A DNA stretch of 64,000 nt, from NCBI RefSeq assembly GCF_900129615.1, contig NZ_FQWI01000003.1, positions 310,001-374,000 of the forward strand. Reading direction: 5' to 3'. Shown here one piece after another: positions 61,542-64,000 of this stretch. The DNA comes from Pectobacterium carotovorum (GTDB lineage Bacteria; Pseudomonadota; Gammaproteobacteria; Enterobacterales; Enterobacteriaceae). The position numbers were made by a program, and so were the translations under genes. Position 1 is the stretch's first letter; every line of letters starts with the position of its first letter. The notes under the pieces were generated by a model. The model was not told where the DNA came from and made no database searches. It saw only the letters and a list, made by a program, of their open reading frames with translations.

Positions 61542-61790
61542 TTACTTGAAGAAGTTGCCAAAGCGCTGCTGGAAGCGCGCTGTGCTGCCTTCTTTCGAAT
61601 ATTCTTTTTGCTTCCCGGTGTAATAGGGATGCGATGCCGAAGAAACGTCAATAGTGACGTAAGGGTAGCTGGTACCCTCTAGTTCAATGGTACGATCGCT
61701 TTTAATCGTTGACCCTGTTTTGTAATAGACATCCGCGCTGGTGTCATGGAATACCACCGTGCGATAGTCAGGATGAATACCTGCTTTCAT
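61542..61790 (-). CDS. rpmE2: Alternative ribosomal protein L31 type B RpmE2
   Basis: L31 type B replaces the zinc-binding L31 when zinc is scarce. The 82 residues (E. coli YkgM 87) begin [20 protein letters not shown] and lack the CxxC zinc motif of L31 type [27 protein letters not shown] is the family signature. It is the first gene of a two-gene operon with rpmJ2 and has a Zur box directly upstream. Confidence 0.96.
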   Translation of the reverse strand: MKAGIHPDYRTVVFHDTSADVYYKTGSTIKSDRTIELEGTSYPYVTIDVSSASHPYYTGKQKEYSKEGSTARFQQRFGNFFK

Positions 61791-61802
61791 AGTTGCCTCA
61801 TT

Positions 61803-61817
61803 TGTTATGTTATAACA
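61803..61817 (-). promoter_or_regulatory. Zur (zinc uptake regulator) operator upstream of rpmE2
   Basis: TGTTATGTTATAACA matches the gamma-proteobacterial Zur core TGTTATANTATAACA with only one or two central differences. A second half-site-like ACATACCTGTTATG follows at 61816. It lies 13-27 bp before the rpmE2 start codon, overlapping the promoter -10 region, consistent with zinc-dependent repression. Confidence 0.85.
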
Positions 61818-61972
61818 TACCTGTTATGTTGCGCTTTTTTGACATCAGGATCAACCATTATGTTGTGGTGAGGCCGTAACATTCTCTACGCCACTATAGA
61901 GGCGGATAAAGATGCAAACGGCACTGTGCACGGTTGGTAAGGGTTAGCCGGGGAGATAGGGCTGGAAAGTAA

Positions 61973-61995
61973 AAAAGGCCGCTAGGCGGCCTTTT
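61973..61995 (-). terminator. Intrinsic terminator of acrB
   Basis: AAAAGGCCGC and GCGGCCTTTT form a 10-bp stem with a 3-base loop. On the minus strand it ends in a T run (TTTTTT). It lies 25 bp after the acrB stop. Confidence 0.92.
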
Positions 61996-62020
61996 AGGGG
62001 ATATAGGAGGGTATTCGGTC

Positions 62021-64000
62021 TTAGTGTGCTGTTGTGTCGTCGACTTTCTTACCGAAACGACGGCGGACAACAACAAAGAACACCGGAACAAAGAAGATAG
62101 CCAGCACGGTTGCTGTAATCATCCCGCCCATTACGCCAGTACCAACGGCGTTCTGTGCACCGGAACCTGCACCACTACTGATGACCAGCGGCATTACACC
62201 GAGGATAAAGGCAAGTGATGTCATCAGGATTGGACGCAAACGCATACGAACGGCATCGAGCGTTGCTTCAATCAGTCCTTTCCCTTCTTTTTCCATCAGA
62301 TCTTTAGCAAATTCGACAATCAATATGGCGTTCTTCGCCGATAACCCTATGGTTGTCAGCAGGCCCACCTTAAAGTAAACGTCGTTTTCAAGACCTGTCA
62401 TATTCGCCGCAATTAATGCACCGATGATCCCCAATGGAACAACCAGCATGACGGAGAACGGTATTGACCAGCTTTCATAAAGCGCTGCCAGACATAGGAA
62501 CACGACAATCAGTGAAATCGCATAGATTGCGGGTGCCTGGTTGCCTGATAACCGCTCTTGATAAGACATACCCGTCCATTCGTAGCCGATACCTTGCGGT
62601 AATTGGGTCACGAAACTTTCCATCAATGCCATGGCTTCACCGGTACTCTTACCTGGAGCGGCTTCACCTTGGATCTGCATGGATGGTTGGCCGTTATAAC
62701 GTTCCAGACGCGGTGAACCATATTCCCAGTGGCTCTGCGTGAAGGCAGAGAAAGGCACCATTTGTCCGTTGCTACCGCGGATGTACCAGTTTTTGATGTC
62801 ATCTGGCAGCATACGGAAAGGTGCATCGGCCTGAACGTAAACTTTCTTCACGCGACCGCGATCGATGAAGTCATTCACGTAAGATCCACCCAGCGTGGTT
62901 GCCAACGTTGAGCTGATATCCGACAGTGACACACCAAGCGCCTGCGCTTTTTCCTGATCGATATCGAGGCGGAACTGCGGTGTATCTTCCATCCCGTTAG
63001 GACGAACTTGCACCAGCGTATCAGGACGTTGTGCCGCCATGCCCAATAACTGGTTACGTGCTTCCGTCAGTTTTGCGTGCCCAAGGTTAGCCTGGTCAAT
63101 CAACTGGAAGTCGAAACCTGTTGCGGTACCCAGTTCGATAATCGCAGGGACGTTGGCCGCAATCACGATAGCTTCTTTATACTGACTGAAGACCGCGTTA
63201 GCTCTGCCCGCAATTGCCTGGACTTTATTCTCTGCACCGCTTCGTTCACTCCAGTCATTCAAGCTGGCGAAGGCCAAGCCGGCATTCTGCCCACGACCAG
63301 AGAACCCGAAGCCCGTCACGGTAAACACGGACTTGACGTTACCTTTCTCATTTTCGAGATAGTATTGCGTCATTCTGTCCATGATTTTCTGGGTGTTTTC
63401 CTGCGTCGCACCTGAAGGCAACTGAACGATGTTCAGCAGAACCCCCTGATCTTCGTCCGGCAGGAAAGATGTCGGCAAGCGTAAGAACAACAGTGCCAGA
63501 CCGACAACAATCAGCAGATAGATGACCAGATAACGGCCCGTACTGCGCAGAATATTTGCTACGCTATCGGTGTAGTGGCTCGTGCTTTTCTCGAACAGTC
63601 TGTTGAACCAGCCGAAGAAGCCTTTCTTCTCACCGTGATCGCCTTTGGCGATCGGTTTTAACAGCGTTGCACAAAGCGCTGGCGTCAAAATCAACGCAAC
63701 CAGAACCGACAGCACCATCGCCGAAACGATCGTGATGGAGAACTGGCGGTAGATTGCCCCTGTAGAACCACCGGTAAACGCCATTGGGACGAATACCGCG
63801 GACAGAACCAGCGCAATACCGACCAACGCCCCCTGGATCTGCTCCATGGAACGTTTTGTTGCTTCTTTAGGCGGTAGACCTTCTTCCGCCATGACACGTT
63901 CCACGTTTTCCACGACGACGATGGCGTCATCCACCAGAAGCCCGATGGCGAGAACCATTGCGAACATCGTCAAGGTGTTAATGGAATAACCAAACGCGGA
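62021..64000 (-). CDS. acrB: Multidrug efflux RND transporter permease AcrB (5' part outside window)
   Basis: AcrB is the proton-driven inner-membrane pump of the AcrAB-TolC tripartite system. The frame is open to the right window edge (660 codons incl. stop; about residues 390 to the C-terminus of roughly 1049). The proton-relay Asp pair is in [18 protein letters not shown] (equivalent to Asp407/Asp408). The large periplasmic loop contains [11 protein letters not shown], and the C-terminal half includes [23 protein letters not shown] with the essential Lys (Lys940). The end is HDTTAH-type, divergent from E. coli. acrA and acrR lie outside the window. Confidence 0.98.
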   Translation of the reverse strand, partial: SAFGYSINTLTMFAMVLAIGLLVDDAIVVVENVERVMAEEGLPPKEATKRSMEQIQGALVGIALVLSAVFVPMAFTGGSTGAIYRQFSITIVSAMVLSVLVALILTPALCATLLKPIAKGDHGEKKGFFGWFNRLFEKSTSHYTDSVANILRSTGRYLVIYLLIVVGLALLFLRLPTSFLPDEDQGVLLNIVQLPSGATQENTQKIMDRMTQYYLENEKGNVKSVFTVTGFGFSGRGQNAGLAFASLNDWSERSGAENKVQAIAGRANAVFSQYKEAIVIAANVPAIIELGTATGFDFQLIDQANLGHAKLTEARNQLLGMAAQRPDTLVQVRPNGMEDTPQFRLDIDQEKAQALGVSLSDISSTLATTLGGSYVNDFIDRGRVKKVYVQADAPFRMLPDDIKNWYIRGSNGQMVPFSAFTQSHWEYGSPRLERYNGQPSMQIQGEAAPGKSTGEAMALMESFVTQLPQGIGYEWTGMSYQERLSGNQAPAIYAISLIVVFLCLAALYESWSIPFSVMLVVPLGIIGALIAANMTGLENDVYFKVGLLTTIGLSAKNAILIVEFAKDLMEKEGKGLIEATLDAVRMRLRPILMTSLAFILGVMPLVISSGAGSGAQNAVGTGVMGGMITATVLAIFFVPVFFVVVRRRFGKKVDDTTAH

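Overview
The window reads as a stretch of conserved core chromosome from a gamma-proteobacterium of the order Enterobacterales, most probably a soft-rot plant pathogen of the Pectobacterium type. The gene order follows the Escherichia coli K-12 minute 9-10.5 region almost gene for gene, from phoB to acrB. Nearly every protein is alignable with its E. coli counterpart at equal length, and 127-bp ERIC elements, typical of enterobacteria, lie between genes. The genus assignment is inference from memory of related genomes; the order-level assignment is strong.

Layout. (1) 1-9.9 kb: the end of phoB, then phoR and an orphan PstS-like phosphate-binding protein, a short methionine synthase-like gene with tandem MetR sites and a MetJ box, the brnQ and proY amino-acid carriers, a YbdG-type mechanosensitive channel and a 2-Cys peroxiredoxin. 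(2) 10-16.6 kb: acpH diverging from queA-tgt-yajC-secD-secF (queuosine tRNA modification plus the Sec translocase accessory complex). (3) 16.7-24.8 kb: yajI, then nrdR-ribD-ribH-nusB-thiL-pgpA (riboflavin, thiamine and transcription antitermination), convergent with xseB-ispA-dxs (isoprenoid precursors). (4) 25-30.1 kb: thiI, yajL/panE, yajQ and yajR. (5) 30.3-37.7 kb: cyoABCDE cytochrome bo3 oxidase on the minus strand, then ampG and yajG. (6) 38-48.9 kb: the protein-quality block bolA, tig, clpP, clpX, lon, hupB, ppiD, ybaV, fadM, with sigma-32-like promoters before clpP and lon. (7) 48.9-55.3 kb: queC, a cysteine desulfhydrase (cdsH) divergent from its likely Lrp-family regulator decR/cyuR, and the mdlAB ABC exporter. 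(8) 55.3-59.7 kb: the nitrogen-controlled glnK-amtB operon with a clear NtrC site and sigma-54 promoter, then tesB, ybaY, atl and the 4.5S SRP RNA gene ffs. (9) 60-64 kb: hha-tomB, a zinc-starvation pair of alternative ribosomal proteins (L31B and the 47-residue L36B) behind a Zur box, and the C-terminal two thirds of acrB, which runs off the window.

There is no prophage, CRISPR array, insertion sequence, tRNA or rRNA gene visible. Mobile or repeat DNA is limited to three ERIC elements and a few short tandem repeats. I do not see a previously undescribed multi-gene system. The observations most worth checking are regulatory or structural: the MetR/MetJ-controlled MetE-core gene, the 15-bp tandem repeats overlapping the decR start codon, the orphan PstS-like gene in the phoBR operon, the Zur-controlled L31B/L36B pair, an inverted repeat enclosing the -10 element of the clpP heat-shock promoter, and a perfect inverted repeat in the thiI leader.
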